The position numbers were made by a program, and so were the translations under genes. From the NCBI RefSeq assembly GCF_026341815.1, contig NZ_JAPENX010000001.1, forward strand, positions 6,324,001 to 6,388,000: DNA of 64,000 nucleotides, read 5' to 3'. Positions 26,480 to 34,908 of the stretch are shown in pieces; within the stretch, counting starts at the first letter, position 1; every line of letters begins with the position of its first letter. The notes under the pieces were generated by a model, which was not told the DNA's origin, ran no database searches, and saw nothing but the letters and a program-made list of their open reading frames with translations. Origin of the DNA: Streptomyces sp. NBC_00572. Lineage in GTDB: Bacteria; Actinomycetota; Actinomycetes; Streptomycetales; Streptomycetaceae.

Positions 26480-27280
26480 TCACTCCATCTCGGGCATCTC
26501 GCCGACGGTCGTCTTCAGGTCGATCACGGCGAAGGCGGCACCCTGCGGGTCCAGGATCGCCGCGAAGCGGCCGAACGGGCTGTCCATCGGCCCGAACACC
26601 TTCCGTCCGTTGAGGCGTTCGGCCGCCTCGACGGCCTTGTCGCAGTTGTCGACGGCGAAGTACAGCTGGATGTACGACGGGATCTCCGGCGGGAAGTCCT
26701 CCGCCGTCATCACCATCCGCCCGAGCACCGGCTGGGGACCACCGAGGTCGAAGACCCGGTAGTCCATGTGCTCGTCCTTCATCTTCTTCGAGCCGTAGCC
26801 GAAGACGTCGGTGAAGAACTTGTCCGCCTTCGCCGGCTCCCGGGTGAAGACCTCGGCCCAGGCGAACGAGCCGCTCTCGCCCTCCAGCTCGAAGCCCTCG
26901 TGCTGACCCGCCTGCCAGACGCCGAAGACGGCACCCGACGGTTCCTTCGCGATGCACATCGACCCGAAGTCGCCGACCTGCATCGGCTCCATGACGACGG
27001 TGCCGCCCGCGCTCCGGATCTTCTCCGCCGTGGCGGCGACGTCGGGCGAGGCGAAGTACAGACACCAGGCCGACTGCGGTTCGCCGTCCTGCCCCGGCAT
27101 CGGTGGCACGACGGCCGCCACCGCCTTGCCGCCCTTGTACGCCTGCGTGTAGTTGCCGTATTCCGAGGAGGACTCGCCGAAGGTCCAGCCGAGCACGTCG
27201 CCGTAGAACGTCTTGGCGCCCTCGACGTCGGTGAACATCGCGTCGGTCCAGACCGGCGTGCCTTCAGGTCGTGCGGCCAT
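26480..27280 (-). CDS. Two-domain VOC family protein (second paralogue)
   Basis: This 266-residue protein starts with ATG 27280 after a GGGAG site and has two VOC halves. The first runs from about 1 to 125, starting RPEGTPVWTDAMFTDVEGAK. The second starts at about 137, with FAWAEVFTREPAKADKFFTD. It ends with FAAILDPQGAAFAVIDLKTT. It is related in plan to 12730-13509 and 43936-44757. The catalytic metal ligands are not clear, and no substrate can be assigned. Confidence 0.85.
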   Translation of the reverse strand: MAARPEGTPVWTDAMFTDVEGAKTFYGDVLGWTFGESSSEYGNYTQAYKGGKAVAAVVPPMPGQDGEPQSAWCLYFASPDVAATAEKIRSAGGTVVMEPMQVGDFGSMCIAKEPSGAVFGVWQAGQHEGFELEGESGSFAWAEVFTREPAKADKFFTDVFGYGSKKMKDEHMDYRVFDLGGPQPVLGRMVMTAEDFPPEIPSYIQLYFAVDNCDKAVEAAERLNGRKVFGPMDSPFGRFAAILDPQGAAFAVIDLKTTVGEMPEME

Positions 27281-27422
27281 GACGGTGACTCCCACTTCCG
27301 ATTCGATGACGTGTTCCTGTGAGCCACGCTAGCCACGCTCGCCGTGGCCCGCTCGGTGACACGTCGTGACCGGTCGGGAATGCTGCGATCATCCGGTCAT
27401 GGGGACACAGGGGGACAACGCG

Positions 27423-28067
27423 ATGATCGAGGTACCCGCGGGGCGGGTCACGCTGTCGGACCGGCGCACCGAGCGCAGCTGGACGGTCGACGTCGGCCCG
27501 TACGTCCTGAGCGCCGTCCCGGTCACACAGGAGCTGTACGAGCGGGTCACGGGGGAGCGGCCGAGCACCGCACGGGGCGACCGGCTGCCCGTGGAAGGGG
27601 TGTCCTGGCAGGACGCGGTCCGCTTCTGCAACGCGCTCTCCGCCCGCGAGGGGCTGAGCCCGGCGTACCGCGTCGCGCAGGACGGGCCCGAGTGGGACAG
27701 GACCGCCGACGGGTACCGCCTGCCCACCGAGGCCGAATGGGAACACGCCTGCCGCGCCGGCACCACGGAGGCGCGCTACGGTCCGCTCGACGAGATCGCC
27801 TGGCATCGCGGCAACTCCGGCGAGCGCCTCCACGAGGCCGGCGGACGCCGCCCCAACGCCTGGGGCCTCCACGACATGCTGGGCAACGTCTGGGAGTGGT
27901 GCTGGGACATGTACGACGCGGAGGTCTACGGCAGCTACCGGGTGCTGCGCGGCGGCGGCTGGTTCGACGAGCACTGGAGCTGCCGCGCCTCGGTCCGCCG
28001 CCGCAGCCACCCCACCCTGCGCATCGACGACGTGGGCTTCCGCCTCGCCCGCACCCTCCCGGGCTGA
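27423..28067 (+). CDS. SUMF1/FGE-like domain protein, without the FGE cysteine pair
   Basis: This 214-residue protein starts at ATG 27423 (alternative ATG 27399) with an AGGGGGAC site upstream. It shows the family core: MIEVPAGRVTLSD, PVTQELYERVTG, YRLPTEAEWEHACRAGTTEA, GNVWEWCWDMY, and RVLRGGGWFDEHWSCRASVR. True formylglycine-generating enzymes use two cysteines near the C-terminus in the pattern C-x4-C; here only one (WSCRASVRRRSHP) is seen. This suggests a related fold with a different task, such as a ligand-binding or EgtB-like function, and not sulfatase maturation. No sulfatase gene is nearby. Confidence 0.85.
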   Translation: MIEVPAGRVTLSDRRTERSWTVDVGPYVLSAVPVTQELYERVTGERPSTARGDRLPVEGVSWQDAVRFCNALSAREGLSPAYRVAQDGPEWDRTADGYRLPTEAEWEHACRAGTTEARYGPLDEIAWHRGNSGERLHEAGGRRPNAWGLHDMLGNVWEWCWDMYDAEVYGSYRVLRGGGWFDEHWSCRASVRRRSHPTLRIDDVGFRLARTLPG

Positions 28068-28080
28068 GCGACCCGCAGGG

Positions 28081-28581
28081 TCAGCCCGACAGCCGACCCA
28101 GGGTGTAGCGGTGGAAGGGACCGTCGGGCAGGGGCAGCTCCGGCCGCCACATCCGCAGCACCTGGGCGGAGGGCAGGAACAGCGCCTCCGGCAGACGGTC
28201 GGTCTCCGTCCACTCCCAGCGCTCGATCTTGTCCGGCTCGGCCACGGCGGGCACGCCCCGGAAGCCCCGTACCGCCGTGGCGGCGGTCATCCGGGTCATC
28301 CGGGCGGAGGTGACCGAGTCCAGGATCAGCCCGATGACCTCCACGTCGGCGGCGTCCGCGACGAGCGTCGTCTCCTCGGCCAGCTCGCGGACCGCCGCTT
28401 CCTCCACGGACTCACCGGGCTCCACCTTCCCGCCGGGCAGCTCCCACACCCCGGAGCGATGCAGCCCGAGGAGCACCCGTCCGGCCTCGTCGGTCACCAC
28501 GACCCCCGCGCCGAGAGAGGCCTGGGCGGGCGGCGGCTGGACATTGCGCTGGGCGGCGGCGGCCCCTTCGGCGGTGGTCAT
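28081..28581 (-). CDS. NUDIX hydrolase
   Basis: This 166-residue protein starts with ATG 28581, preceded by GGGGAG. The NUDIX box follows the GX5EX7REUXEEXGU pattern: GGKVEPGESVEEAAVREL then AEETTLVA. It hydrolyses a nucleoside diphosphate linked to another moiety. The C-terminal part, WEWTETDRLPEALFLPSAQV, is typical of MutT-like or ADP-ribose-type Streptomyces members. The substrate is not determinable. The gene converges with the SUMF1-like gene with only a 13-bp gap. Confidence 0.9.
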   Translation of the reverse strand: MTTAEGAAAAQRNVQPPPAQASLGAGVVVTDEAGRVLLGLHRSGVWELPGGKVEPGESVEEAAVRELAEETTLVADAADVEVIGLILDSVTSARMTRMTAATAVRGFRGVPAVAEPDKIERWEWTETDRLPEALFLPSAQVLRMWRPELPLPDGPFHRYTLGRLSG

Positions 28582-28935
28582 GACTCCCCTTCTACCAGCA
28601 GCCTTCCCCGCGCCACAAAGCCCCGCGTAACAAATGTCCATACCCCCTTGAATCGGGCCGGAAAAGGAGGAAACTCGTCTTTACACCGGACAACCGGAGA
28701 GAGCCGCACCCGCCGACGGAGACGTCCGAAGGCCCGCGTGACCCTTGCATCGGCTCTGGCCAGGCCCCCGGCGGGGCCGGTCGGGCACGGAGCCGTCGGC
28801 GACGGCCGACGACCGCGCGAACCGACCAGGACCGCCGGGGACTGTCATGCCCGGGGCCGGCTCGCACGCCCGGGTCTTCCGCCAGTCCCAGGTCTTCCGC
28901 CAGTCCCAGGTCTTCCGTCAGTCCCGGGTCTTCCG
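28582..28935. other. 354-bp intergenic region with an 18-bp tandem repeat
   Basis: No gene is supported. The proximal part should hold the NUDIX promoter. The distal part is the 18-bp four-copy repeat at 28873-28944, which runs into the end of the universal stress gene. Between them I see no clear RNA or binding site. Confidence 0.55.
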
Positions 28936-28944
28936 TCAGTCCCG
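28873..28944. repeat. Four tandem 18-bp units overlapping a stop codon
   Basis: The unit on the plus strand is GGTCTTCCGCCAGTCCCA, at 28873-28890 and 28891-28908. Variants ending TCAGTCCCG occupy 28909-28926 and 28927-28944. The stop codon of the minus-strand universal stress gene (28936-28938) lies in the last unit. Units are contiguous, so this is not a CRISPR array. Confidence 0.9.
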
Positions 28945-29877
28945 GGATACAGGCGGAATCACGGCGACCGGGCAGTGCGCGTGGTGCAGCACCGCATGGG
29001 CGACCGAACCGATGAGCAGCGAGCCGAAGCGGTGCCGGTGGTGACGGCCCACGACCAGCAGACCGGCATCCCGCGAGCCCTCCACCAGCAGGCCCGCCGC
29101 GTCCGCGGGCACCACCGTCGGGACGAGCTCGACCCCCGGCCAGCGCGCGACGAACGGCCGCAGCCGTGCCTCCTGCTCCCGCTCCGCCTCCCGTACGAAT
29201 TCCTCCGCGGTGTCCGCGAGAGGCATCGGCGGAGGGACTTGCAGCGCCGGGGCCGGGGCGACGACGAGGCTGGTCGGCTGGGGAGGCAGCCGGAACGCCG
29301 TCACGGCCTCCAGCGGCACGCCCCGGTGGTGCGCCGCCTCGAAGGCGAAGGTCACCACCTCGTCCGGCGTCTCCTCCGGGTGCAGGCCGAGCAGCACCCG
29401 GCCGGCCTCCGCCCCGCCCTCCAGGGCGGCCGCGCGCGCCTCGTGCGGGACGACGACGAGCGGACAGGGCGAGGTCGCGGCGAGTGTCCGGCTGGTCGAG
29501 CCGAGCAGCAGACTGGCGAAGCCGCCGTGCCCGCGGGAACCGGTCACCAGGAGCCGTGCGCCCCGGGCCGCCGCCGGCAGAGCGTCGGTCACCGATCCGT
29601 CGAGGGACTCGTACCGCGCGGGAATCCGGTGTCCGCGCTCCTCGACCACCGTCCGCACGGCCGTCACGACCGAGTCGGGAATCTCCGGCGACGGTCCCAG
29701 GGAGGCGATGCGGGCGGCGCCGAGCTGGAGGGCGTCGGAGCGTACGTGGGCCACGACCAGCGGCGCTCCCAGGCGCTCGGCGGCGCTCACGGCCCACTCC
29801 AGGGCCCGGAGACTGTGCTCGGACCCGTCCACGCCGACGACGACCGGCGGCTCGGACGCGGTGTTCGTGTCACTCAT
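28936..29877 (-). CDS. Tandem universal stress protein (two UspA domains)
   Basis: This 313-residue protein has two Usp domains. The first (about 1-150) begins PPVVVGVDGSEHSLRALEWA and carries VTGSRGHGGFASLLLGSTSR. The second (about 160-310) has VGRHHRHRFGSLLIGSVAHA and ends PVAVIPPVSRD. The GxxGxG(S/T) ATP-binding pattern is present in domain 1 but less clear in domain 2. Such proteins rise under hypoxia or stress in actinobacteria. It starts with ATG 29877 after GGGAG. The 18-bp repeat lies at its 3' end. Confidence 0.93.
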   Translation of the reverse strand: MSDTNTASEPPVVVGVDGSEHSLRALEWAVSAAERLGAPLVVAHVRSDALQLGAARIASLGPSPEIPDSVVTAVRTVVEERGHRIPARYESLDGSVTDALPAAARGARLLVTGSRGHGGFASLLLGSTSRTLAATSPCPLVVVPHEARAAALEGGAEAGRVLLGLHPEETPDEVVTFAFEAAHHRGVPLEAVTAFRLPPQPTSLVVAPAPALQVPPPMPLADTAEEFVREAEREQEARLRPFVARWPGVELVPTVVPADAAGLLVEGSRDAGLLVVGRHHRHRFGSLLIGSVAHAVLHHAHCPVAVIPPVSRD

Positions 29878-30069
29878 GAGGGAATGACTCCCGCGCCCGG
29901 GCGCGCGCCACACCGGTCAGGACCGGTCACGATCGGCCCGGTGGGCAAACGACACGGGAGGCGACAAAGGGGAGCGACACGGGAAGTGATCGGCACAGGA
30001 TCGACGGCGAAACGACACCGGACCGGTCCGATGGCGAAACCATCAGGACCGGTCCGGCGGTGAAAGCGA

Positions 30070-30471
30070 TCAGGCGCCCTGGTCGCGGCGCGCGGCACGC
30101 TCCGCGTCGCGCTCCTTGATGCGGACGGTCTCCTTGCGGACCTCCGCCTGCGTGGCGCGCTCCTTCTGCAGCCACTCCGGCAGCTCCTGCCGGAGCGCCT
30201 CGATCTGCTCCGTGGTGAGCGGGTCGGTGATGCCACCGCGCGCGAGACCGGCGATGGAGATCCCGAGCCGCTGCGCGACCACCGGGCGGGGGTGCGGACC
30301 GTTCTTCCGGAGCTCCTGGAGCCACTCGGGCGGGTTGGCCTGGAGTTCGTTCAGCTCGGTGCGCGAGACGACACCCTCCTGGAACTCTGCGGGGGTGGCC
30401 TCGAGGTACACACCCAGCTTCTTCGCCGCGGTGGCGGGCTTCATCGTCTGGGTGCTCTGGTGCGACGTCAT
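30070..30471 (-). CDS. DUF5997 protein
   Basis: This 133-residue protein begins MTSHQSTQTMKPATAAKKLG and contains two similar segments: PPEWLQELRKNGPHPRPVVA and ELPEWLQKERATQ. A central RPVVAQRLGISIAGLARGGI segment reads like a helix-turn-helix. The family DUF5997 is a conserved actinobacterial family without an assigned function. It is divergent from a LysR effector-domain gene (30536), with a 64-bp gap. The two genes probably share a promoter region and may work together. Confidence 0.8.
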   Translation of the reverse strand: MTSHQSTQTMKPATAAKKLGVYLEATPAEFQEGVVSRTELNELQANPPEWLQELRKNGPHPRPVVAQRLGISIAGLARGGITDPLTTEQIEALRQELPEWLQKERATQAEVRKETVRIKERDAERAARRDQGA

Positions 30472-30535
30472 GAGGTCAAGGGTATCGAGCGTGCGGGCGA
30501 GTTCCGACCACGGCAGCTACCGGTAACCTGGCGGG

Positions 30536-31354
30536 GTGACAGGCTCGGACGCTTCCCCCTCGCTCTCTTCCCCTCCGTTCCGGCTCGCGTACGTCCCCGG
30601 AGTGACGCCCTCGAAGTGGGTGCGGGTCTGGAACGAGCGCCTGCCCGACGTACCCCTGACGCTGCTCGCCTTGACGCCCGCCGAGGCCTTCGGTGCGCTC
30701 CGGGAGGGCGCGGCCGACGCCGGCCTGGTGCGGCTGCCCGTCGACAAGGACGACCTGAGCGCCATCCCGCTCTACACGGAGACGACCGTCGTCGTCATCC
30801 CCAAGGACCACCTGCTCGCGGCGGCCGAGGAGGTGTCGGCCGAGGACCTCGCCGAGGAACTCGTCCTGCACCCGCTCGACGACACCCTCGGCTGGGAGCG
30901 GCTGCCGGGCCGCGCGGCGAACGAGCGCCCCGAGACGACCGCCGACGCGATCGAGCTGGTCGCGGCGGGCGTCGGCGTGCTCGCGGTGCCCCAGTCCCTC
31001 GCCCGGCTGCACCACCGCAAGGACCTCACCTACCGGACGCTGACGGACGTCCCGCAGTCGCGGGTGGCCCTGTCGTGGCCGGCCGCCGACGAGGCCCCCG
31101 ACCTGGTGGAGGAGTTCATCGGGATCGTGCGCGGCCGCACGGTGAACAGCACCCGGGGCCGCCGCGCCGAGGCCCAGAAGGGCCAGAAGCAGGCGAAGGA
31201 CCAGAAGGGCGGCCAGAAGTCGGCGAAGCCGGGCAGGTCCGGGAAGCCGGGTGCCGGTTCGCGTACGACGGGCAAGCCCGCGGCCCGCAAGTCCGCCGGC
31301 GCCGGTGGCTCCGGCCGGGGTCGCACGGGCGGAAAGCCCCGCAAGAGGTCCTGA
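30536..31354 (+). CDS. LysR-type effector (substrate-binding) domain protein without HTH, with basic tail
   Basis: This 272-residue protein starts at GTG 30536 and contains the PBP2-like effector domain of LysR regulators (about 15-200), with PFRLAYVPGVTPSKWVRVWN at the start. No N-terminal winged helix is present. From about residue 203 to 272 the chain becomes a lysine/glycine/arginine-rich tail, with QKQAKDQKGGQKSAKPGRSG and GRGRTGGKPRKRS, like a nucleic-acid-binding disordered tail. It is divergent from DUF5997, which may supply the DNA-binding half. Confidence 0.85.
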   Translation: MTGSDASPSLSSPPFRLAYVPGVTPSKWVRVWNERLPDVPLTLLALTPAEAFGALREGAADAGLVRLPVDKDDLSAIPLYTETTVVVIPKDHLLAAAEEVSAEDLAEELVLHPLDDTLGWERLPGRAANERPETTADAIELVAAGVGVLAVPQSLARLHHRKDLTYRTLTDVPQSRVALSWPAADEAPDLVEEFIGIVRGRTVNSTRGRRAEAQKGQKQAKDQKGGQKSAKPGRSGKPGAGSRTTGKPAARKSAGAGGSGRGRTGGKPRKRS

Positions 31355-31470
31355 GCCGCCCGAGCGGTCGTGAGCCGTTCCCCGTCCGTACGGCGGACGC
31401 CGCTCCCTCGGGCGGACGGGCGCTCGGCATACTGACCCCTCCTGATCATCGAGATCACACAGGAGGAGCT

Positions 31471-32049
31471 TTGGCCGCCAGTTTCAGGACCGTCGTCGAG
31501 GTGGGAGCGGACCACCTCGCGCAGGCCCGGTCCATCGACCGGGTGTTCCAGGAGGCGATCGCCCCGGCGACCGTCAACTTCGACTTCGAGGCGATACGGG
31601 AGGCCGCCGCGGCCGTTCCGGACAGCACCGTGGTGAAGATGGTCCGGGGCTGGGGGCTCCAGGAGTACGCCCCCGTCCTGGTCATGGTCCTCTCCCTCAA
31701 GGAGGCCGTCCGGCAGGCGCTTCCGCCGGAGTGCGCGGAGGCAGGGTTCTGGGCCACCGTCGAGCGGGAGCTCGTCCGGGCCTTCACCGGTCTCGCCGCG
31801 CAGGAGGGGCAGCCCGGTCTCTCCTTCTACGAGGAGTCGGGGGAGCGGACCCGTTTCTACCGGGACCTGTTCTTCGCCCTCCAGGACGAGGAGACCGGGG
31901 AGCACATGTACGCCCTGGCCTTCTGCATCGACGTGACCGTCGAGCTGCCGAAGGCGGAGGCCGTCGCCCTGGAGCTGACGGACGTCGTGCCGTTCGCGGT
32001 GCGGCTCAACGCGATCGTGGTCCGCCAGGCCCTGGGCCTCGCGGCCTGA
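31471..32049 (+). CDS. Cyt delta-endotoxin-like protein
   Basis: This 192-residue protein starts with TTG 31471 after AGGAGGAG. It matches Bacillus thuringiensis Cyt cytolytic toxins over most of its length from memory. Near residues 25-50 it has IDRVFQEAIAPATVNFDFEA, and at about 125-150 it has FYEESGERTRFYRDLFFALQ and DEETGEHMYALAFCIDVTVE, where Cyt1A has a corresponding F-Y/LFAIQ...TGGVMYCVP pattern. No signal peptide is seen, as in Cyt proteins. The family forms pores in membranes; Streptomyces homologues are little studied. It stands alone, with the oxidoreductase gene converging downstream. Confidence 0.78.
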   Translation: MAASFRTVVEVGADHLAQARSIDRVFQEAIAPATVNFDFEAIREAAAAVPDSTVVKMVRGWGLQEYAPVLVMVLSLKEAVRQALPPECAEAGFWATVERELVRAFTGLAAQEGQPGLSFYEESGERTRFYRDLFFALQDEETGEHMYALAFCIDVTVELPKAEAVALELTDVVPFAVRLNAIVVRQALGLAA

Positions 32050-32112
32050 CGTCCCACGTCGCCGTACACCGCCGGCCCGCCGTCCCGGGCCGGACCCCTG
32101 TCTCCCCGATTC

Positions 32113-32162
32113 CCTTCAGTCCTTCGTCCCCTTCGTCCCCTTCGGTCCTTCGGTCCTTCAGA
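32113..32162. repeat. Short 8-9-bp tandem repeats at the end of the ferredoxin reductase gene
   Basis: Six contiguous CCTTCGGT/CCTTCGTCC-type units run from 32113 to 32162 and include the minus-strand stop codon at 32158-32160. It is a slippage-prone microsatellite in the convergent intergenic space. Confidence 0.8.
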
Positions 32163-33816
32163 CTTTCAGGCGCCAGCGGCCGCCCCGCGCCGCGGCGACG
32201 AGCTCCGGCACCGTGGCGAGCTTGACCCGGGGACGCCCCGCGTCCTGCCCCCTGGCCCGCTCGGTCCGGTCGATGGCCGCGAGACCGCGCGCGTCGACGA
32301 GATGCCGACTGCGGCTCCGCGCCAGTCGGTGAAAGTCCTGCGCCGTGCCCGTCGGCGTCGGCAGCTCCCCGGCGACCGCGTCCGCGAGCAGCGTCCCGAC
32401 CGTCTCCTCCGCACAGGCCCGGTTGACCCCGATGCCCCCGGACGGTCCGCGCTTGATCCAGCCGACGACGTAGCCCCCGGGCAGCCCGGCCACCCGCCCG
32501 GCCTCGTGCGGCACCGTGCCCGTCGCCTCGTCGAAGGGCAGACCCGGCAGCGGGACGCCCCGGTAGCCGATCGCCCGGACGAGGAGTCCCGCCTCGATCT
32601 CCGTACCGGACGGCGCTCCGGCCTCCGTCACCCTGACAGCGCGGACGGAGTCGGTGCCGACGGCCTCGACCGGGGCCGAGTGGAAACGCAGCACGATCCG
32701 GCGCCGGTCCGGTGCGGGAGCACGCGTCCAGTCCACCGCCTCCCGTGCCACGCCCCGGAGCAGCGCGGCCTTCTCCCCGTCCGCCGCCGCGTCCACGGCG
32801 GCGCCGGTGCGCGGGTCCCGGTCGTCGACGACCAGGTCGACGCCGGGCAGGTGCTTGAGGGCGAGGAGTTCGGATCTCGTGTACGCCGCGTCCTCGGGGC
32901 CCCGGCGGCCGAGCAGCACCACCTCGCGGACCCGGGTGTCGCGCAGGGCGGCGAGGGCGTGGTCGGCGATGTCTGTACCGGCGAGGGCGTCGGGGTCCGT
33001 GACGAGGACGCGGGCGACGTCGAGGGCGACGTTGCCGTTGCCCACCACGACGACCCGCTCGGCGGAGAGCGGGACGGCCTCCGCTCCGGTCTCGGGATGC
33101 GCGTTGTACCAGGAAACGACGGAGGTCGCCGAGACGCTGCCGGGCAACTCCTCGCCGGGGATGCCCAGTCGGCGGTCGGAGGGCGCGCCCACCGCGTAGA
33201 CCACCGCGTCGTGGTGCGCGGCGAGCTCCTCGACGGTGACGTCCTTGCCGATCTCCACGCCCAGCCGCATCCGGACCCGGGGATGGGTGTGGAAGCGGGC
33301 GAAGGTGTCCCCGGCACCCTTGGTCGCGGGGTGGTCCGGTGCCACGCCGTACCGGAGGAGTCCACCGGCCACCGGCAGCCGGTCGACCAGGGTGACCTCG
33401 GCGTTGGTGTGCAGGAGCAGGTCCTCGGCGGCGTACATGCCGGCGGGTCCCGTGCCGACGACCGCGATCCGCAGCGGGGCGAAGTCGGCGGGCAGGGAGC
33501 GGCGGAACGAGGGCTCGCTCCAGCTGTGGAAGTTGGGCGAGGCGAGCGCCGGCGTGGGGGTGCGGTCCGCGTAGTACTCCGCGTTGATCGCCTCGTACTC
33601 CCGCAGTCGTCCGGTGAGCCGGTCCGCCGGGAAGATCGCGTCGACGGGGCAGGCGTCGGCGCAGGCGCCGCAGTCGATGCAGGCCTTGGGGTCGATGTAC
33701 AGCATCTCCGTGGTGCCGAAGTCCGGCTCCTCGGGCGTCGGATGGATGCAGTTGACCGGGCAGACGGCGACGCAGGTGGCGTCGTTGCAGCAGGTCTGGG
33801 TGATCGCGTAGGTCAT
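32158..33816 (-). CDS. Ferredoxin-fused ferredoxin-NADP(+) reductase (FprA-type)
   Basis: This 552-residue protein has an N-terminal seven-iron-type ferredoxin (about 1-65). The first cluster motif is TCCNDATCVAVCPVNCIHP and the second is ACIDCGACADACPVDAIFP. The FAD/NADP domain (about 110-552) has VVGTGPAGMYAAEDLLLH and VVVGNGNVALDVARVLV. It moves electrons between NADPH and ferredoxins or oxygenases. The neighbouring gene, 33 bp upstream, encodes an AurF-like diiron protein, which suggests that this reductase feeds that oxygenase. Confidence 0.93.
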   Translation of the reverse strand: MTYAITQTCCNDATCVAVCPVNCIHPTPEEPDFGTTEMLYIDPKACIDCGACADACPVDAIFPADRLTGRLREYEAINAEYYADRTPTPALASPNFHSWSEPSFRRSLPADFAPLRIAVVGTGPAGMYAAEDLLLHTNAEVTLVDRLPVAGGLLRYGVAPDHPATKGAGDTFARFHTHPRVRMRLGVEIGKDVTVEELAAHHDAVVYAVGAPSDRRLGIPGEELPGSVSATSVVSWYNAHPETGAEAVPLSAERVVVVGNGNVALDVARVLVTDPDALAGTDIADHALAALRDTRVREVVLLGRRGPEDAAYTRSELLALKHLPGVDLVVDDRDPRTGAAVDAAADGEKAALLRGVAREAVDWTRAPAPDRRRIVLRFHSAPVEAVGTDSVRAVRVTEAGAPSGTEIEAGLLVRAIGYRGVPLPGLPFDEATGTVPHEAGRVAGLPGGYVVGWIKRGPSGGIGVNRACAEETVGTLLADAVAGELPTPTGTAQDFHRLARSRSRHLVDARGLAAIDRTERARGQDAGRPRVKLATVPELVAAARGGRWRLKV

Positions 33817-33849
33817 GTCGTCGGCTCTGCTCTGCTCGGCTCGGAGGGG

Positions 33850-34767
33850 TCAGACGAGGTGGGCGCGCTGGTAGAAGAAGAGCGCGGGCCGGGTCAGCAT
33901 CCCGACGTCGGCCAGGAACTCCATCAGCCCGGAGCAACTGGCGCGCAGTTGCGCCTTGTAGTGCTCGTTGGCGGCCGCCTCGCGGCGGGCGCGCTCGGGG
34001 TCGAGTCCGGCCCGCACGTACACCTCCGGGTTCACCAGGCTGGTGATGATGTAGTACGCGGCGATGGCGACCACGAGGGCCTGGAAGTGACGGCGGGCCC
34101 TGCTCGCGCGTGCGAGGTTGCGGCGCGTCTCGTCCCGGGCGAACTTCATGTGCCGGGACTCCTCCACGACATGGATGTTGCTGATGGTGCGGACGAAGGG
34201 GACGACCCGCTCGTCGCGCATCCAGTCGCGCTGCATGACGTCGAGGACCTCCTCGGCGACGAGGATGCCGGCGTACGCGGCTTCGCCGAAGCCGACGGTC
34301 TTCATGAAGCGCCCGAGTTCCAGCACGGCCCGCTTGGGCCGGTACGCGGGGGCGCCGAGCTTCTGGGAGCCCCGGGCGAACATGATGGAGTGCCGGCATT
34401 CGTCGGCGATCTCGGTGAGGGCCCACTGGAACCGGGGGTCGGTGTGGTCCATGCGGTAGATGTCGCGGAGCACCATCTGCTGGAGGATCATCTCGAACCA
34501 GATGCCGGTGCTGGCCACCGAGGCGGTCTCCTGCCGGGTCAGCTCCTTGCGCTGCTCCTCGGTCATCTCGTTCCAGTACGGGGTGCCGTAGAGGGAGTTC
34601 CACTCGGGGCTCTGGCCGTGGAAGTCCTTGTCGAGGGGGGTGTCCCAGTCGACGTCGACGGCGGGGTCGTACGACAGCTTCGCCGCCGACCGGAGCAGCC
34701 GCTCGGCGACGTCCGACTCGGTGACGTCACGGTCCTCGTGGTCCGGGCGAACGGTGCTGCTTGCCAT
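33850..34767 (-). CDS. AurF-like diiron N-oxygenase family protein
   Basis: This 305-residue protein starts with ATG 34767 after AAGGAGCCGCACC. The diiron ligands appear in SVASTGIWFEMILQQMVLRD, EIADECRHSIMFARG and ISNIHVVEESRHMKFARDE, with E and E-x-x-H patterns of the AurF/p-aminobenzoate N-oxygenase family. A hydrophobic segment HFQALVVAIAAYYIITSLVN at about 225-245 may be a membrane anchor or buried helix. The next gene downstream encodes a ferredoxin-reductase, probably the electron donor. The substrate is unknown. Confidence 0.85.
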   Translation of the reverse strand: MASSTVRPDHEDRDVTESDVAERLLRSAAKLSYDPAVDVDWDTPLDKDFHGQSPEWNSLYGTPYWNEMTEEQRKELTRQETASVASTGIWFEMILQQMVLRDIYRMDHTDPRFQWALTEIADECRHSIMFARGSQKLGAPAYRPKRAVLELGRFMKTVGFGEAAYAGILVAEEVLDVMQRDWMRDERVVPFVRTISNIHVVEESRHMKFARDETRRNLARASRARRHFQALVVAIAAYYIITSLVNPEVYVRAGLDPERARREAAANEHYKAQLRASCSGLMEFLADVGMLTRPALFFYQRAHLV

Positions 34768-34810
34768 GGTGCGGCTCCTTGGATCGCGCGATCGGCGGCT
34801 CGGGCGCTTA

Positions 34811-34856
34811 TTAGACATCACGTCTAGCAAGCTTGTTAGACGGAACGTATAGCAAG
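34811..34856. promoter_or_regulatory. Direct repeats with embedded palindrome upstream of the diiron oxygenase gene
   Basis: Two 21-bp direct repeats, TTAGACATCACGTCTAGCAAG at 34811-34831 and a close copy at 34836-34856, are followed or overlapped by the palindrome CGTCTAGCAAGCTTGTTAGA and CG at 34821-34842. It lies about 45-90 bp upstream of the start at 34767. The arrangement suggests a TetR-type operator. No TetR gene is adjacent. Confidence 0.65.
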
Positions 34857-34908
34857 GGTCCGGGGCGGGCCTACCCCTCGGTACGGACTTTTTCCCGCGG
34901 GCACGCGA

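Noticed and set aside
28873..28944. CRISPR-like repeat array
   Set aside because: The 18-bp units are contiguous without spacers, and no cas genes are present.
29878..30069. Possible small gene in the gap with several GGACCGGTCC sequences
   Set aside because: The frames are low in complexity and lack a good ribosome site. The repeated palindrome is short and may be chance in GC-rich DNA.
32006..34603. An 865-residue open frame on the minus strand
   Set aside because: It overlaps the ferredoxin reductase and diiron genes in another frame and is arginine/proline-rich with no motif.
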